Below, in pieces: positions 1 through 8,812 of a stretch of 64,000 nt of DNA. The notes below the pieces were generated by a model. It ran no database searches and had not been told where the DNA came from. It saw only the letters and a program-made list of their open reading frames with translations. Both the position numbers and the translations under genes were made by a program. The stretch lies in assembly GCF_022669015.1 (NCBI RefSeq), contig NZ_JAKKSL010000004.1, positions 186,001-250,000 of the forward strand, written 5' to 3'. This DNA comes from Colwellia maritima. GTDB taxonomy: Bacteria; Pseudomonadota; Gammaproteobacteria; Enterobacterales; Alteromonadaceae. Every line of letters begins with the position of its first letter. The first letter of the stretch is position 1.

Positions 1-21
1 TACATTATTAAGTTGTAACCA

Positions 22-741
22 ATGTTAAAGATATCAAACCTTCACAATTGGCTTTCTCCACTCCCTAATGAAATATTAGCCGAGATAGAGAGCTTAATGA
101 GTGTTCGAACCTTAGTTGATGGTGAGGCGCTATACCATTTAGGTGATAAGGCTAACGAACTCTATCAAGTTGTAGAAGGTGTTATAAAATGCAATATGCA
201 CAGTCATGATGGTAAGGAAGTTGTGATTGCCACGTTTTTGTCGGGGGATACTTTTGGTGAGTTAGGTTTGCTAGATGGTTTGCCTAGGGCAGCCAATACT
301 TTAGCCGTAGGTAATACAACCATAAGAACGTTAAATAAAAAAAACTTTAATCGACTAAGTTTAAAATATCCTGAAATTAATGCGCAACTGCTAGTTATGT
401 TTAGCCACAGGATGCGTATGGCATTTACTATTAATACCGATAGTTTAACACTCACGTTAAACAAACGTTTAGCGCGTTATATTCATCGTATTGCTGTTAG
501 TCGCAGTGTAAATGAAAATAATGATAACGATGTGCTTATTGATATTTCGCATGAGGAGCTTGGACGGATACTGGGTGCCTCTCGTCAAAGTATTAGTAAA
601 GAGTTAAAGCAAATGGAAAAGGATGGTTTGCTTGAAATAAAATATGGGAAGGTCATTATTAAAGGTTCTCATATCTTTTCCAGTCAATACGACTACCTTA
701 TAGGTCATAATCAAATTACGCCAGATTACAGCGAAGAATGA
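22..741 (+). CDS. Crp/Fnr-family transcriptional regulator
   Basis: This 239-residue protein has the Crp/Fnr layout: an N-terminal cyclic-nucleotide-type sensor fold (about residues 20-130, with GDTFGELGLLDG in the beta-roll) and a C-terminal winged helix-turn-helix (about 170-215, EELGRILGASRQSISKEL). No cysteine cluster like that of FNR is visible, so it is probably not an iron-sulfur oxygen sensor. The ligand cannot be told from sequence. It is transcribed convergently with the DapA-family gene and may regulate the neighbouring metabolic genes, but nothing here proves that. Only 21 bases lie upstream, so its promoter is not in the window. Confidence 0.85.
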   Translation: MLKISNLHNWLSPLPNEILAEIESLMSVRTLVDGEALYHLGDKANELYQVVEGVIKCNMHSHDGKEVVIATFLSGDTFGELGLLDGLPRAANTLAVGNTTIRTLNKKNFNRLSLKYPEINAQLLVMFSHRMRMAFTINTDSLTLTLNKRLARYIHRIAVSRSVNENNDNDVLIDISHEELGRILGASRQSISKELKQMEKDGLLEIKYGKVIIKGSHIFSSQYDYLIGHNQITPDYSEE

Positions 742-773
742 TTAACTAATTTAACTAATTTAATTTAAACAAG

Positions 774-1745
774 TTAATCTAGGTAAGTTAATTGCTTAAG
801 AATTCGAGCTATTTTTTCAGAAGCGCCATTCGCCAGACCCGGCAAAGGTTTTCTTACCGTAGACTTTATCGGTAATCCTAATATTTGTAATGCTTCTTTA
901 GTATTTGCATGTGAACTTGCTACATTTTTGAGTAGAGGAATAGGGCTGTTACTCAATACATTGAGTGCTAAAATTTGAATAGTAGCGGGAATATGTAGCG
1001 TATTGACTATTGGCAAAATAGATTTTAACGATTGACTGTATTGTTCAATGTTATATGTGTCTGCGCTACTAACCGCGTTAAAATAGGCATTAACTTGCGC
1101 GGGCAATATTGATGCAATAGGGCAAATAGCACCGGCAGCGCCTTTATTGACTAATTTTTCTAATAGTAAACTTAAACCACTAAAATAAAGTGTTTGAGGC
1201 ATGTTTTTTAATATTTTTTTTGCAGTAGGTAAGTGCATAGAGCTGTCTTTTATACCAATAATATTATTGATAGACAGTAGTTTTATTAACTGATCAGATG
1301 AAAAATATCGTCCAGTAACTTGAGGGAAATAATACAGTAATATAGGTACAGAAGCAGAATGTGCGATTGTTGAAATTGCGTGATAATAATCTTCAAATGT
1401 ACTTTGATAATATTCATTCAATAAAAGCAACACGCTATCTATATAAGGTGTGTATGCTTTTATTTTTTGTAGTGCATGATGACTACTATAAGCATTAATT
1501 CCGGCGATAAGTGTTTTTTTGTTCTGTAATTTTTCAGACACCATTCTAACCATAAGGTATTGTTCATTATCTGAAAAGTAAGGTAACTCACCGCCACTTC
1601 CTAGGATGGTTAAACCTGCAATCTGGGTTTCAAGGTAATGTTCAATACATGTGTTTAAGCCGTCAAAGTCAATACTTTCATCGTCTAATAATGGTGTATG
1701 AATCACGGGATATATACCGCGTTTAAGTAGCATAGATATTCTCAC
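774..1745 (-). CDS. Dihydrodipicolinate synthase (DapA)-family aldolase/lyase
   Basis: This is a class I Schiff-base TIM-barrel protein of the DapA/NanA family. The catalytic lysine is visible in GIKDSS (about K166), the family tyrosine in LLYYFP (about 138-139), and a G-x-x-G-E carboxylate-binding element in GSGGELP near residue 50. At 323 residues it is longer than typical DapA (about 290). A biosynthetic dapA usually sits elsewhere, and this gene is followed on the same strand by an LldD-type dehydrogenase. I therefore expect a catabolic 2-keto-acid lyase or aldolase rather than lysine synthesis; the substrate is unknown. A shorter start at the methionine of MLLKRG, four codons downstream, is possible. 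Confidence 0.75.
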   Translation of the reverse strand: MRISMLLKRGIYPVIHTPLLDDESIDFDGLNTCIEHYLETQIAGLTILGSGGELPYFSDNEQYLMVRMVSEKLQNKKTLIAGINAYSSHHALQKIKAYTPYIDSVLLLLNEYYQSTFEDYYHAISTIAHSASVPILLYYFPQVTGRYFSSDQLIKLLSINNIIGIKDSSMHLPTAKKILKNMPQTLYFSGLSLLLEKLVNKGAAGAICPIASILPAQVNAYFNAVSSADTYNIEQYSQSLKSILPIVNTLHIPATIQILALNVLSNSPIPLLKNVASSHANTKEALQILGLPIKSTVRKPLPGLANGASEKIARILKQLTYLD

Positions 1746-1816
1746 AGGTAGTATTTTTATACGTTTAATAGTAAACAGACCAATAAATCAGGCTGATTGG
1801 TGTTATGTACTCATAC

Positions 1817-2971
1817 TTAGTAATCGATTAAATCTGACGTGATCTCGTCTATATGGTTAACGCCCATTAGTCCCATAGCCGCTGCTATTTCATGGTGGAA
1901 TAGTGTTAAGAGTTTATTAACGCCATCTTCGCCTTGAGCTGCCATTGCATAAACCCAGGGACGACCAATTAAAACGCCTTTTGCGCCCAAAGCAACGGCC
2001 TTGACAACATCAATACCATTTCGTATTCCACCATCTAAATATATTTCTGCTTGGCCACCTACCGCTTTGGCTATAGCGGGTAGTTTACTGATTGTTGACG
2101 AGGTACCATCTAATTGTCGTCCTCCATGGTTTGACACAACAATACCATTGGCGCCGGCATTAATGGTTGCACGAGCATCGTCCGGCTCCATTATGCCTTT
2201 AATGAGAATATTCCCGTGCCAATGTTTACGAAGCCAAGCTATATCGTCCCACGTTGCGCTTGGGTCAAACTGGCTTTCAACAAACGCTTTGTACTTATCT
2301 AAATCATTGGCGCTGTTAACTTTGTGCATAAGATTACCTAACGTATGAGGCTTGCCTTTAATGCCAATGTCATACAACCACCAAGGGCGAGTAGCGAGTT
2401 GTGCTGCTTGAGATATTTTACCCTTGAGTCCTCCACCTAACATACCATTTCTATAATCTCTTAATCGTAATCCAGGTAAAGGTAGATCGACCGTAAATAT
2501 AAGTGTTGTACAGCCATTTTTTTGTGCTCTGTCTAGCATTTCAAGTACAAAATCGCGATCACGAAGCATGTATAATTGAAACCAGAAGGGTTTATGCGTG
2601 GCATTATAAACTTCTTCAACAGAGCACACGCCTACTGTAGATAATGTAAATGGCACATCTACCTTGTTTGCTGCCTTAGCAGCTTGAACTTCCCCACGTC
2701 TAGCAAATAACCCTGCCATACCTATGGGGGCTAAAGCTAATGGCATAGAACATTTTTCACCGAGCATTGTGGTTGAGGTGTCAACCTTAGAAACATCGCG
2801 CATAACGAATTGTTTAAGTTTAAAGTTTCTAAACTCTGCGGTGTTAAGGCCCAGAGTTTCTTCAGCATTTGCACCACCTTCAATATAGTCGAAAAGGAAA
2901 TTAGGTAAGCGTTTCTTTGCTTTCAAGCGATAATCATCAACACTCACAGGTATTACATTATATTTACTCAT
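1817..2971 (-). CDS. lldD: FMN-dependent L-lactate dehydrogenase (LldD type)
   Basis: The 384-residue protein matches the FMN-dependent alpha-hydroxy-acid dehydrogenase family along its whole length and looks closest to respiratory L-lactate dehydrogenase LldD, which oxidises L-lactate to pyruvate at the inner membrane. The catalytic histidine is in SNHGGRQLDG (about H283), the FMN-contacting lysine in ILIKGI (about K258), and the phosphate-binding part in DGGIRNGIDV. The family is broad and includes glycolate and mandelate oxidases, so another 2-hydroxy acid is possible. The gene lies between the DapA-family gene and the alpha/beta hydrolase on the same strand with short gaps (71 and 32 bases), which suggests one catabolic operon. 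Confidence 0.82.
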   Translation of the reverse strand: MSKYNVIPVSVDDYRLKAKKRLPNFLFDYIEGGANAEETLGLNTAEFRNFKLKQFVMRDVSKVDTSTTMLGEKCSMPLALAPIGMAGLFARRGEVQAAKAANKVDVPFTLSTVGVCSVEEVYNATHKPFWFQLYMLRDRDFVLEMLDRAQKNGCTTLIFTVDLPLPGLRLRDYRNGMLGGGLKGKISQAAQLATRPWWLYDIGIKGKPHTLGNLMHKVNSANDLDKYKAFVESQFDPSATWDDIAWLRKHWHGNILIKGIMEPDDARATINAGANGIVVSNHGGRQLDGTSSTISKLPAIAKAVGGQAEIYLDGGIRNGIDVVKAVALGAKGVLIGRPWVYAMAAQGEDGVNKLLTLFHHEIAAAMGLMGVNHIDEITSDLIDY

Positions 2972-3003
2972 CGACTATCTCCGAAGTATTCACTGGTTTT
3001 TAT

Positions 3004-4179
3004 CTAATTGCGCTTTTTGGTTTTTGCCAAAAAATCGATCATTATCTTGTTAACTTGCTCTGGTTTTTCTTGCTGTACCCAATGACCTGCACCCTCAACA
3101 AAATGAATATCTAGTATTGGTAATGTTGCTTTCATTGCTTCAAAATTACCATAGCTTTGGTATGGTCCCCAATCTTTAGCACCTGCAATGAACGTTACCG
3201 GTACTTCAATATTTTTTCCTGTATAGGCTTTTATCGCATCAAAAAATTTAGGATTAGTTGCGCATCTGTAAGAGTTCATTGTGCCTTGAAATTGGGTACG
3301 CTCAAACTCATTGCTAAACACTTGAAGTTCGTTGTCAGGTAGCCATTCACACGCGGCAATTTCTTCTTTGCTTGGCATATAATCCATCACTTGTTCTGGC
3401 ATAGTTTTGTTAAAGTCCATAACATAATATGTAGGGATTTTAGCGAATTCCTCTAAAGACTTGGCTTGTAATGGATGAGGGGAATTTTCTAGCCAATCGC
3501 CACTTTTTGCATGGTTATACGCTCGCATAAAGTCATGTATACCTTGCGGAGCATTCATAATCTCATCATTAGCTTCTTTCGAAGAAAAGTACATTTGATA
3601 ATGTTTGCGTGGTGGTGATAATGACGCTAGTTGATCTTCCATGCTTTTAGTTAACGTAGGATCATACTGTTTTTCATCATCGGTTAAGTTTGCGGTGTTA
3701 AATGGAAATTGAGGGCTGCCTGGCCAAGGGGTGCTCATGATGATAAGTGATGTAAATATATCGGGTCGTATTAACGTACACAGAGCAGCTAAAGGTGACC
3801 CAAAATCATGCCCAACAACGGCGGCTACAGATTTGTATCCAAGGGCATACGCTAAGCCTATTATGTCACGGGCATTATTATAAAGTGTGAAGTTTTCTAA
3901 ATCACAATCAAAGCCTTCTTCCCATCCTGTTGTTCTACCACTACCTCGAAGATCTGGTGCTATGACGTGGTAACCTTGTTCTGCTAGGGGAATAAGTTGC
4001 TTGCGCCGCCTATAAGCAAGCTCAGGATGTCCGTGTAATAGTATTACGAGAGGGCGGTCTTTTGTTTCAAAGCCGGCTTCAAGAACATGAACTTTTAGGC
4101 CATTGTTGTTGTTTACAAATCGTGATCTGATGCCAGGGTCAAGGGTATCAGTTTCATATGCGTTGTTTTGAGTTTGCAT
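3004..4179 (-). CDS. Alpha/beta hydrolase, epoxide-hydrolase-like
   Basis: This 391-residue alpha/beta-hydrolase has an HGHP oxyanion motif near residues 49-52. Its nucleophile elbow is GHDFG with aspartate (about D125) rather than serine, which is the signature of epoxide hydrolases and haloalkane dehalogenases. The distal histidine is in the C-terminal GAGHWVQQEKP. A long cap region lies between the elbow and the C-terminal strands. It is the first gene of the minus-strand set hydrolase-lldD-dapA-like, so its product may feed a hydroxy acid to that dehydrogenase, but the substrate is unknown. Upstream (4180-4423) is a promoter-sized gap that also serves the divergent arfA. Confidence 0.72.
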   Translation of the reverse strand: MQTQNNAYETDTLDPGIRSRFVNNNNGLKVHVLEAGFETKDRPLVILLHGHPELAYRRRKQLIPLAEQGYHVIAPDLRGSGRTTGWEEGFDCDLENFTLYNNARDIIGLAYALGYKSVAAVVGHDFGSPLAALCTLIRPDIFTSLIIMSTPWPGSPQFPFNTANLTDDEKQYDPTLTKSMEDQLASLSPPRKHYQMYFSSKEANDEIMNAPQGIHDFMRAYNHAKSGDWLENSPHPLQAKSLEEFAKIPTYYVMDFNKTMPEQVMDYMPSKEEIAACEWLPDNELQVFSNEFERTQFQGTMNSYRCATNPKFFDAIKAYTGKNIEVPVTFIAGAKDWGPYQSYGNFEAMKATLPILDIHFVEGAGHWVQQEKPEQVNKIMIDFLAKTKKRN

Positions 4180-4423
4180 AATGTTATCCTGTTAATTCAA
4201 TTGTTATCTGTTTTAGTCAGTCATTCGATAGTTAAATTTGTTTTAATGTAAAAACAATATTTATTGTTATCTATCCTGACACAGACTATTGGCTAGAATT
4301 GTCAGCAATCTAACATTTGAACAATTTATTATGATAAAACTATAGTGTTTTCTATAGGTTAGATTGTATAATAAGTAGGCATTAAATGAATGTCATTTCA
4401 ACACAACCTTTAAAGGAAATATA

Positions 4424-4627
4424 ATGAAAAAACACAAAAAAGTATCAGCGAAAGTTGATAAAAGTGAAACAGAGTTTGGCCGAGGAAAAATTAAAGATAA
4501 CTTTTTAGCTGCATTAGTTACTTCTAAATTGTATAAAATGCAGGTGGTTAAGGCTAAAAAAGGCAAGGGCTCTTATCAACGTAAAGCAAAAAATGTAAGA
4601 CGAGAGTCTTATTTAATAGCGGCTTAA
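4424..4627 (+). CDS. arfA: Alternative ribosome-rescue factor ArfA
   Basis: The 67-residue basic protein carries the ArfA signature: GKIKDNFLAALV followed by a lysine-rich segment with KKGKGSYQRK. ArfA enters the A site of ribosomes stalled on truncated mRNA and recruits RF2, as a backup to tmRNA. The start is supported by an AAGGAAAT Shine-Dalgarno seven bases upstream. In E. coli the gene is expressed as a nonstop message because a hairpin inside the coding region causes cleavage or termination before the stop codon, and the short product is tolerated only when tmRNA fails. The same layout is visible here (see the hairpin at 4596-4611). A divergent hydrolase gene lies upstream. Confidence 0.88.
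   Translation: MKKHKKVSAKVDKSETEFGRGKIKDNFLAALVTSKLYKMQVVKAKKGKGSYQRKAKNVRRESYLIAA
4596..4611 (+). promoter_or_regulatory. Hairpin inside the 3' coding end of arfA
   Basis: A perfect six-base-pair stem, TAAGAC-GAGA-GTCTTA, begins at about codon 58 of arfA and is followed by TTTAAT. It ends 13 bases before the stop codon. In other gammaproteobacteria a hairpin at this place is an RNase III site or intrinsic terminator that makes arfA a nonstop mRNA. The stem and position are seen; the function is inferred. Confidence 0.65.
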
Positions 4628-4704
4628 GATTTAATTCAAAGCCACTATTAAATAAAACTCTTCTATTGAACTTCTCCTCATAAACCACATTAAGGCTACC
4701 CTAA

Positions 4705-5391
4705 ATGGATACGCTAACGCTTGATATACCATTTGATTGTCGTTTTACTTGTTGGTTTTGTGGTGAAGGCTCTTATCAAACTATTGTAACTAGCATATCA
4801 ACACACCAAGATAATTATTTAGTTAACATACCTATTTGTGATGAATGTAAATCTTACCAATGTCATGACGAGGAGATTTCATTAGTCAAACTTGGTAAAC
4901 AGATTAAAGAAAAGATAGTGTTGCGAAGCGCTAAAGCGTTGTCGATAGGCGCTAATTGGACGGAATCAGAATTACAAGAATCAGCGTTAAACGGTAGTGC
5001 ATTTGATGGCTTTAAAAAAAGTGGGCGGCAAATGTATTTAATTGCCAAAGAACGGGTTAATTATAGCGGTTGGGCGTTAAGTGTTGATGGCATACCTATT
5101 GATGCTGAAGATATTTTAGATGATGAAGAATACGAGTTCGACGGGCTTACTTTCACCAGTTTTATAAGTATCCGGATTACCTCAGTCATTCTTTTTCACT
5201 AAATAAAACGTTTTTGAAAAAAGTGTTAATTATTTACGGTAATAATCGAGCAATAGAGGCTGTAAAATTTTGTAGGTTTGGTGCCAAACGACTCAACAAC
5301 GGAACGTGAAAAAGCACTTAATGACTTGATTGAGTCTTTTAGAGAAAAAGAAGTGCTACAATTTGAACAAAAACTATTAAAAATCGAGTAA
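4705..5391 (+). CDS. Hypothetical zinc-ribbon-like protein (frameshifted)
   Basis: I do not recognise this family. The N-terminus has two CxxC pairs (C16/C19 and C45/C48), spaced like a small zinc ribbon, followed by an acidic helical region. The uninterrupted frame stops at 5202. The next frame continues at once with coding-like sequence (YKYPDYLSHSF onward), and a second change near 5276 leads to a tail ending EQKLLKIE at 5391. I therefore read it as one protein of about 228 residues broken by two single-base indels near 5160 and 5276. It follows arfA on the same strand by 77 bases; no functional link is known. Confidence 0.5.
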
Positions 5392-5404
5392 AGCCGAGCT
5401 AAGG

Positions 5405-6081
5405 TTAACTACTAACAACACTTCTGTCAGCTACACGTATTGTTGCTTTAATTATTTGCACCGTTTCTTTGGTTTTGCCTCGTCTACTACCTAATTTTTC
5501 AATTTTAGTCAGAGCATCTTCTACATCAGCGACAACTTCGCCAAAAATAGTATGTTTTCCATCTAGAAAAGGGGTTGCGGTAAAAGTGATAAAGAATTGA
5601 CTACCATCAGTGCCTGCCCCCGCGTTTGCCATGCTTAAAACGCCTGCTTTGTCATGGCTATGCTTACCTGTAAATTCGCCATCATACTTGTAACCAGGGT
5701 TACCTGAACCTGTGCCGATAGGATCACCGCCTTGTGCCATAAATCCCGGAATAACACGATGAAAGGTTAAGCCATCATAAAAACCTAGTTTCGTTAAATA
5801 AATAGTACTTGATACATGCATAGGTGCAGTATCAGAAAATAATTTGATACTAAGGTTACCTTGGGTCGTTTGTAGATCCCAAAAATAGTCTTTACCTTGT
5901 GTAAAGGTAAGTAAGGGAGGGGCAACTAACGTGGTTTTCCAAGCAGGGGCTTTTTTATCGATGGGTTGCTTACTAATAAAATTATCTATTTTTTTTATTG
6001 CTAGATCGCCACCACAACAAGCGGTTAGTGTCGCGCTGAATAAAACAACGGAAATTGTTTTAATAAATTTTTTAAAATCAT
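5405..6081 (-). CDS. Cyclophilin-type peptidyl-prolyl isomerase, predicted lipoprotein (frameshift near start)
   Basis: The mature part is a cyclophilin PPIase: FHRVIPGFMAQGGDP, GVLSMANAGAGTDGSQFFI and FGEVV are the classic active-site blocks. An ATG-initiated frame begins only at 5821, but the same frame is open upstream and encodes a signal peptide with a lipobox (LTAC followed by CGGD) and a linker, so the true protein is longer. The best start is the ATG at 6081 with AAGG upstream; it is one base out of frame because of an apparent missing base in the T/A run near 6066-6078. The predicted protein is a periplasmic lipoprotein of about 225 residues that catalyses prolyl isomerisation of exported proteins. 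Confidence 0.8.
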
Positions 6082-6116
6082 TGTGTTGCCTTAGGAGTAT
6101 TTATATTGCTTATGAG

Positions 6117-6773
6117 TTACTTTCTACCAAGAATTCTAAGTATACGTAGAAACAAATTAATAATATCCATGTACAATGCTGCAGCACTGTCCACCGCATT
6201 ATCATATGTTTTAGGAATAGCATTGGCTCTAGCCCAATCATAACCGATATAGCCACAGAAAATAATTGCCACTATCCAATCTAAAATTCCATGATGGGTA
6301 TTAAATATGAAAATTTCAACTAGTTCTACTACGATCACACATAGTAAAGCGATGGTAAGAGCTCCTGCAATTTTATTGAAAAATGCCGGATACATTGAGC
6401 CTAAAAGCATCATTACGAACGTGACCATACCCGTAACTCTTATTGCCTCTAAAACAATATCGGGATTATATTGACTGACAACTAAATTAATAATTAACCC
6501 GAAAGGAACAACCACAAAGTTATAACCAATAAAACTAACCATCGGACTATCGGATTTTCTAAAAAGATAAATACCGAGAAAACAGGATGCAAAATAACCA
6601 ATAAAAAAAACGATTGGGTTAATATTACTGAGAGATTCAACCGAAATATTGAGAACCATTAACCAGTTTAATGCGAAGCCCCAAAGGAGTGTTAAACCGA
6701 TAACTAGATTGTAAATTGAGTCATTTATTATTTCATCATTAGTTTCTGTTCTGTTAAATACATCTACTTCCAT
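6117..6773 (-). CDS. Bax-inhibitor-1/YccA-like membrane protein
   Basis: This 218-residue protein has about seven hydrophobic segments. Its C-terminal block (YIGYDWARA ... AALYMDIINLFLRILRILG) is typical of the Bax-inhibitor-1 family, whose bacterial members include YccA (a modulator of FtsH) and YbhL. It is predicted to lie in the inner membrane. The N-terminal half is less like the usual BI-1 proteins, so the assignment rests on the C-terminus. The gene stands alone on the minus strand between the cyclophilin and another membrane protein. Confidence 0.65.
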   Translation of the reverse strand: MEVDVFNRTETNDEIINDSIYNLVIGLTLLWGFALNWLMVLNISVESLSNINPIVFFIGYFASCFLGIYLFRKSDSPMVSFIGYNFVVVPFGLIINLVVSQYNPDIVLEAIRVTGMVTFVMMLLGSMYPAFFNKIAGALTIALLCVIVVELVEIFIFNTHHGILDWIVAIIFCGYIGYDWARANAIPKTYDNAVDSAAALYMDIINLFLRILRILGRK

Positions 6774-6864
6774 TTTATTTCCTTATGCGTTGAACATTCA
6801 CATCATTGAGTTTTGGTATATCATGTCATGAAGAGGTGGAATATGCTTGCTTAGTTCATTCTGG

Positions 6865-7458
6865 TTACCATTCTAATCCGTTAACAATATAGCCAAAGTA
6901 GCCTTTCTCACCAATGACATTGATTTGTTTTTTTTCTAATTTCATTAATGATGATTTATCAATATACCATCTTATAGAATGAGTTTGATTCGTACCTAAG
7001 TCTACAAGTGTAAGGCGAGCACAGCCATTTTCATAATCGCTACCACAGCCCTTTACGCGACTTAAACGGTATTCTTGTGACCAATACTCATTAACAGAAT
7101 AATAAGCCCATAGTTTAATAGGAGCACCAATTGCTGCCCAAATCCATCCATATACTAAAACGGGTAAAAAGATGATACCCAGTGCTGAGCGTATTTTCCC
7201 CTCTTCAGCAAATTTAGATTTCATTGTTTCCTGATAACGGCTACAACTTTTATATTTTCGATAAGATAGGAAAAATAAGCTAATACTGATAAAGCCGACC
7301 AATACAGGAATAAGTTTATAAATCAGAAGATCATATATCGAATTAGAGATAAAAGGAGGATCTACATTTTCATCCCATATTAAAAATACTATGGGCAATA
7401 AAATAATAATTGATGTGAATATAATTGCTATATGAGTTCGGGTCATGGTGATTATCAA
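6865..7458 (-). CDS. Hypothetical membrane protein
   Basis: I do not recognise this 197-residue protein. It has three clear hydrophobic segments (about residues 10-27, 43-62 and 93-115) and a hydrophilic C-terminal domain of about 80 residues. That domain includes a pair of cysteines in GCGSDYENGCARL and ends in GYFGYIVNGLEW. The C-terminal part is probably outside the membrane. It shares no visible operon signals with the BI-1-like gene 91 bases away, and its base composition is like its neighbours. Confidence 0.5.
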   Translation of the reverse strand: MIITMTRTHIAIIFTSIIILLPIVFLIWDENVDPPFISNSIYDLLIYKLIPVLVGFISISLFFLSYRKYKSCSRYQETMKSKFAEEGKIRSALGIIFLPVLVYGWIWAAIGAPIKLWAYYSVNEYWSQEYRLSRVKGCGSDYENGCARLTLVDLGTNQTHSIRWYIDKSSLMKLEKKQINVIGEKGYFGYIVNGLEW

Positions 7459-7746
7459 GTCTGGTAAATTTCAATTATAGAAAGATAGACTCAAATAATT
7501 ATTGGAATTTAAGCCTCAAGCTAGCAAAAATTACGAGTCCGTTTGATTACCTTGATACTAACTGAATATTCTTCGCCAAGTCTAGTACTAAAAAAAATTG
7601 TAAGTTTAATAAAGGATAAATGAGAAAGGGGTATCAAGTTAATGGTTAGATTTTTCTTGATGACTTACGATTAGGAAAATTTAATATGTTGAATATGTTG
7701 TATGATTATACATTTTTGTATTATTGAATTAAAGTCAATAATAAAA

Positions 7747-7831
7747 TGGTACCCGGAGCCGGACTTGAACCGGCACGCTTTTCGGCGAGGGATTTTAAAT
7801 CCCTTGTGTCTACCAATTCCACCACCCGGGC
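7747..7831 (-). tRNA. tRNA-Leu(TAA), copy 1
   Basis: On the minus strand this folds as a class II tRNA: acceptor GCCCGGG/CCCGGGT, a D-arm with GGTAGACAC, anticodon loop TTTAAAA (anticodon TAA), a long variable arm, T-loop TTCAAGT and encoded CCA (plus-strand TGG at 7747-7749). It is identical to the copy at 8485-8569 and corresponds to leuZ in the E. coli glyW-cysT-leuZ operon. Confidence 0.95.
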
Positions 7832-7912
7832 ATTGTTATCTTTATGACTAAACCTAAAAGATAAAGGGAGTTTTTTTTATAGTAGGACATTGGTAACCTA
7901 CTTGTATAAAAT

Positions 7913-7987
7913 TGGAGCGGCTAACGAGACTCGAACTCGTGACATTCACGTTGGCAACGTGATGCTCTACCGCTGAGCTACAGCCGC
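7913..7987 (-). tRNA. tRNA-Gly(GCC), copy 1
   Basis: The minus strand reads GCGGCTGTAGCTCAGC..., anticodon loop TTGCCAA (anticodon GCC), T-loop TTCGAGT and encoded CCA. It is one base shorter in the D-loop than the other two intact Gly copies (75 against 76 bases), which could be a real variant or another of this window's single-base errors. Confidence 0.9.
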
Positions 7988-8033
7988 TTCATAGAGCTTG
8001 TACTTTTTACTACTGTTTACACTATCTATCTTT

Positions 8034-8125
8034 GAGCGGCTAACGAGACTACTCTCATCAACATAAGTCGTGGCATTCACTTCGCTTTTGGCAACGTGAT
8101 GCTCTACCCGGCTGACACGACCGCT
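8034..8125 (-). pseudogene. Decayed tRNA-Gly copy A
   Basis: The acceptor 3' half, the T-stem edge, the anticodon GCC and part of the D-arm of tRNA-Gly are recognisable. The T-loop is replaced by a 17-base segment (ACTCTCATCAACATAAG on the plus strand), the anticodon stem is interrupted by TTCGCTTTT, and the D-arm is scrambled. It cannot form a normal tRNA. Confidence 0.75.
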
Positions 8126-8167
8126 TCATAAAGCTTGTACTTTCTACTACTGTTTACAGGCAAAAAT

Positions 8168-8243
8168 TGGAGCGGCTAACGAGACTCGAACTCGTGACAT
8201 TCACGTTGGCAACGTGATGCTCTACCGACTGAGCTACAGCCGC
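8168..8243 (-). tRNA. tRNA-Gly(GCC), copy 2
   Basis: This is a complete 76-base cloverleaf on the minus strand with a full D-loop (GCTCAGTCGGTAGAGC), anticodon GCC, T-loop TTCGAGT and encoded CCA. It is identical to the copy at 8712-8787. Confidence 0.95.
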
Positions 8244-8275
8244 TTCATAGAGCTTGTACTTTTTACACTATATTT

Positions 8276-8365
8276 AAGCGGCTAATGAGACTACTCTCAT
8301 CAACATAAGTCGTGGCATTCACTTTACTTTGGCAACGTGATGCACTACCAGTTGATAGCAACCGC
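8276..8365 (-). pseudogene. Decayed tRNA-Gly copy B
   Basis: This is a Gly-like remnant with the same T-loop replacement as the other decayed copies, but it is the most diverged: AATGAGACT instead of AACGAGACT, TTTACTTT at the anticodon-stem insertion, and an altered D-arm. The anticodon GCC is still readable. Confidence 0.65.
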
Positions 8366-8484
8366 TTAATAGCGTTTTTCTTTTTGCAATCATTTACTTA
8401 AAAATGAGCGCGCATTCTAGCGTACCTAAACTGCTTTGACAACAATAAAATACACTTTTTTTATCTCAACACTTGTTGATGAAA

Positions 8485-8569
8485 TGGTACCCGGAGCCGG
8501 ACTTGAACCGGCACGCTTTTCGGCGAGGGATTTTAAATCCCTTGTGTCTACCAATTCCACCACCCGGGC
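8485..8569 (-). tRNA. tRNA-Leu(TAA), copy 2
   Basis: This is the same sequence as the Leu gene at 7747-7831, with anticodon TAA, a long variable arm and encoded CCA. It lies four bases downstream of tRNA-Cys in transcription order, as leuZ follows cysT in E. coli. Confidence 0.95.
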
Positions 8570-8573
8570 ATAA

Positions 8574-8647
8574 TGGAGGCGGGTCCCGGAGTCGAACCGA
8601 GGTCCACGGATTTGCAATCCGCTGCATAGCCATTCTGCCAACCCGCC
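8574..8647 (-). tRNA. tRNA-Cys(GCA)
   Basis: The minus strand starts GGCGGGT, has anticodon loop TTGCAAA (anticodon GCA), T-loop TTCGACT and ends ACCCGCCTCCA. It is the only Cys gene in the window and sits between Gly and Leu genes as in E. coli glyW-cysT-leuZ. Apparent ORFs on both strands across 8426-8693 are shadows of these tRNAs. Confidence 0.95.
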
Positions 8648-8711
8648 ATTTTATCAACGCGAATTGAGATGATTTCATCTGTCGAGATTTCATCGACTAA
8701 AAACTAGTAAT

Positions 8712-8787
8712 TGGAGCGGCTAACGAGACTCGAACTCGTGACATTCACGTTGGCAACGTGATGCTCTACCGACTGAGCTACAGCCGC
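8712..8787 (-). tRNA. tRNA-Gly(GCC), copy 3
   Basis: This is a complete 76-base tRNA-Gly on the minus strand, identical to the copy at 8168-8243, with anticodon GCC and encoded CCA. It is the last intact Gly before tRNA-Cys and is preceded in transcription order by three decayed copies. Confidence 0.95.
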
Positions 8788-8812
8788 TTCATTAGAGCTT
8801 TTTTTACTTTAT

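Noticed and set aside
8426-8693. Overlapping open frames on both strands of 64-75 codons
   Set aside because: They run exactly across tRNA-Leu and tRNA-Cys, whose structures fully explain the sequence.
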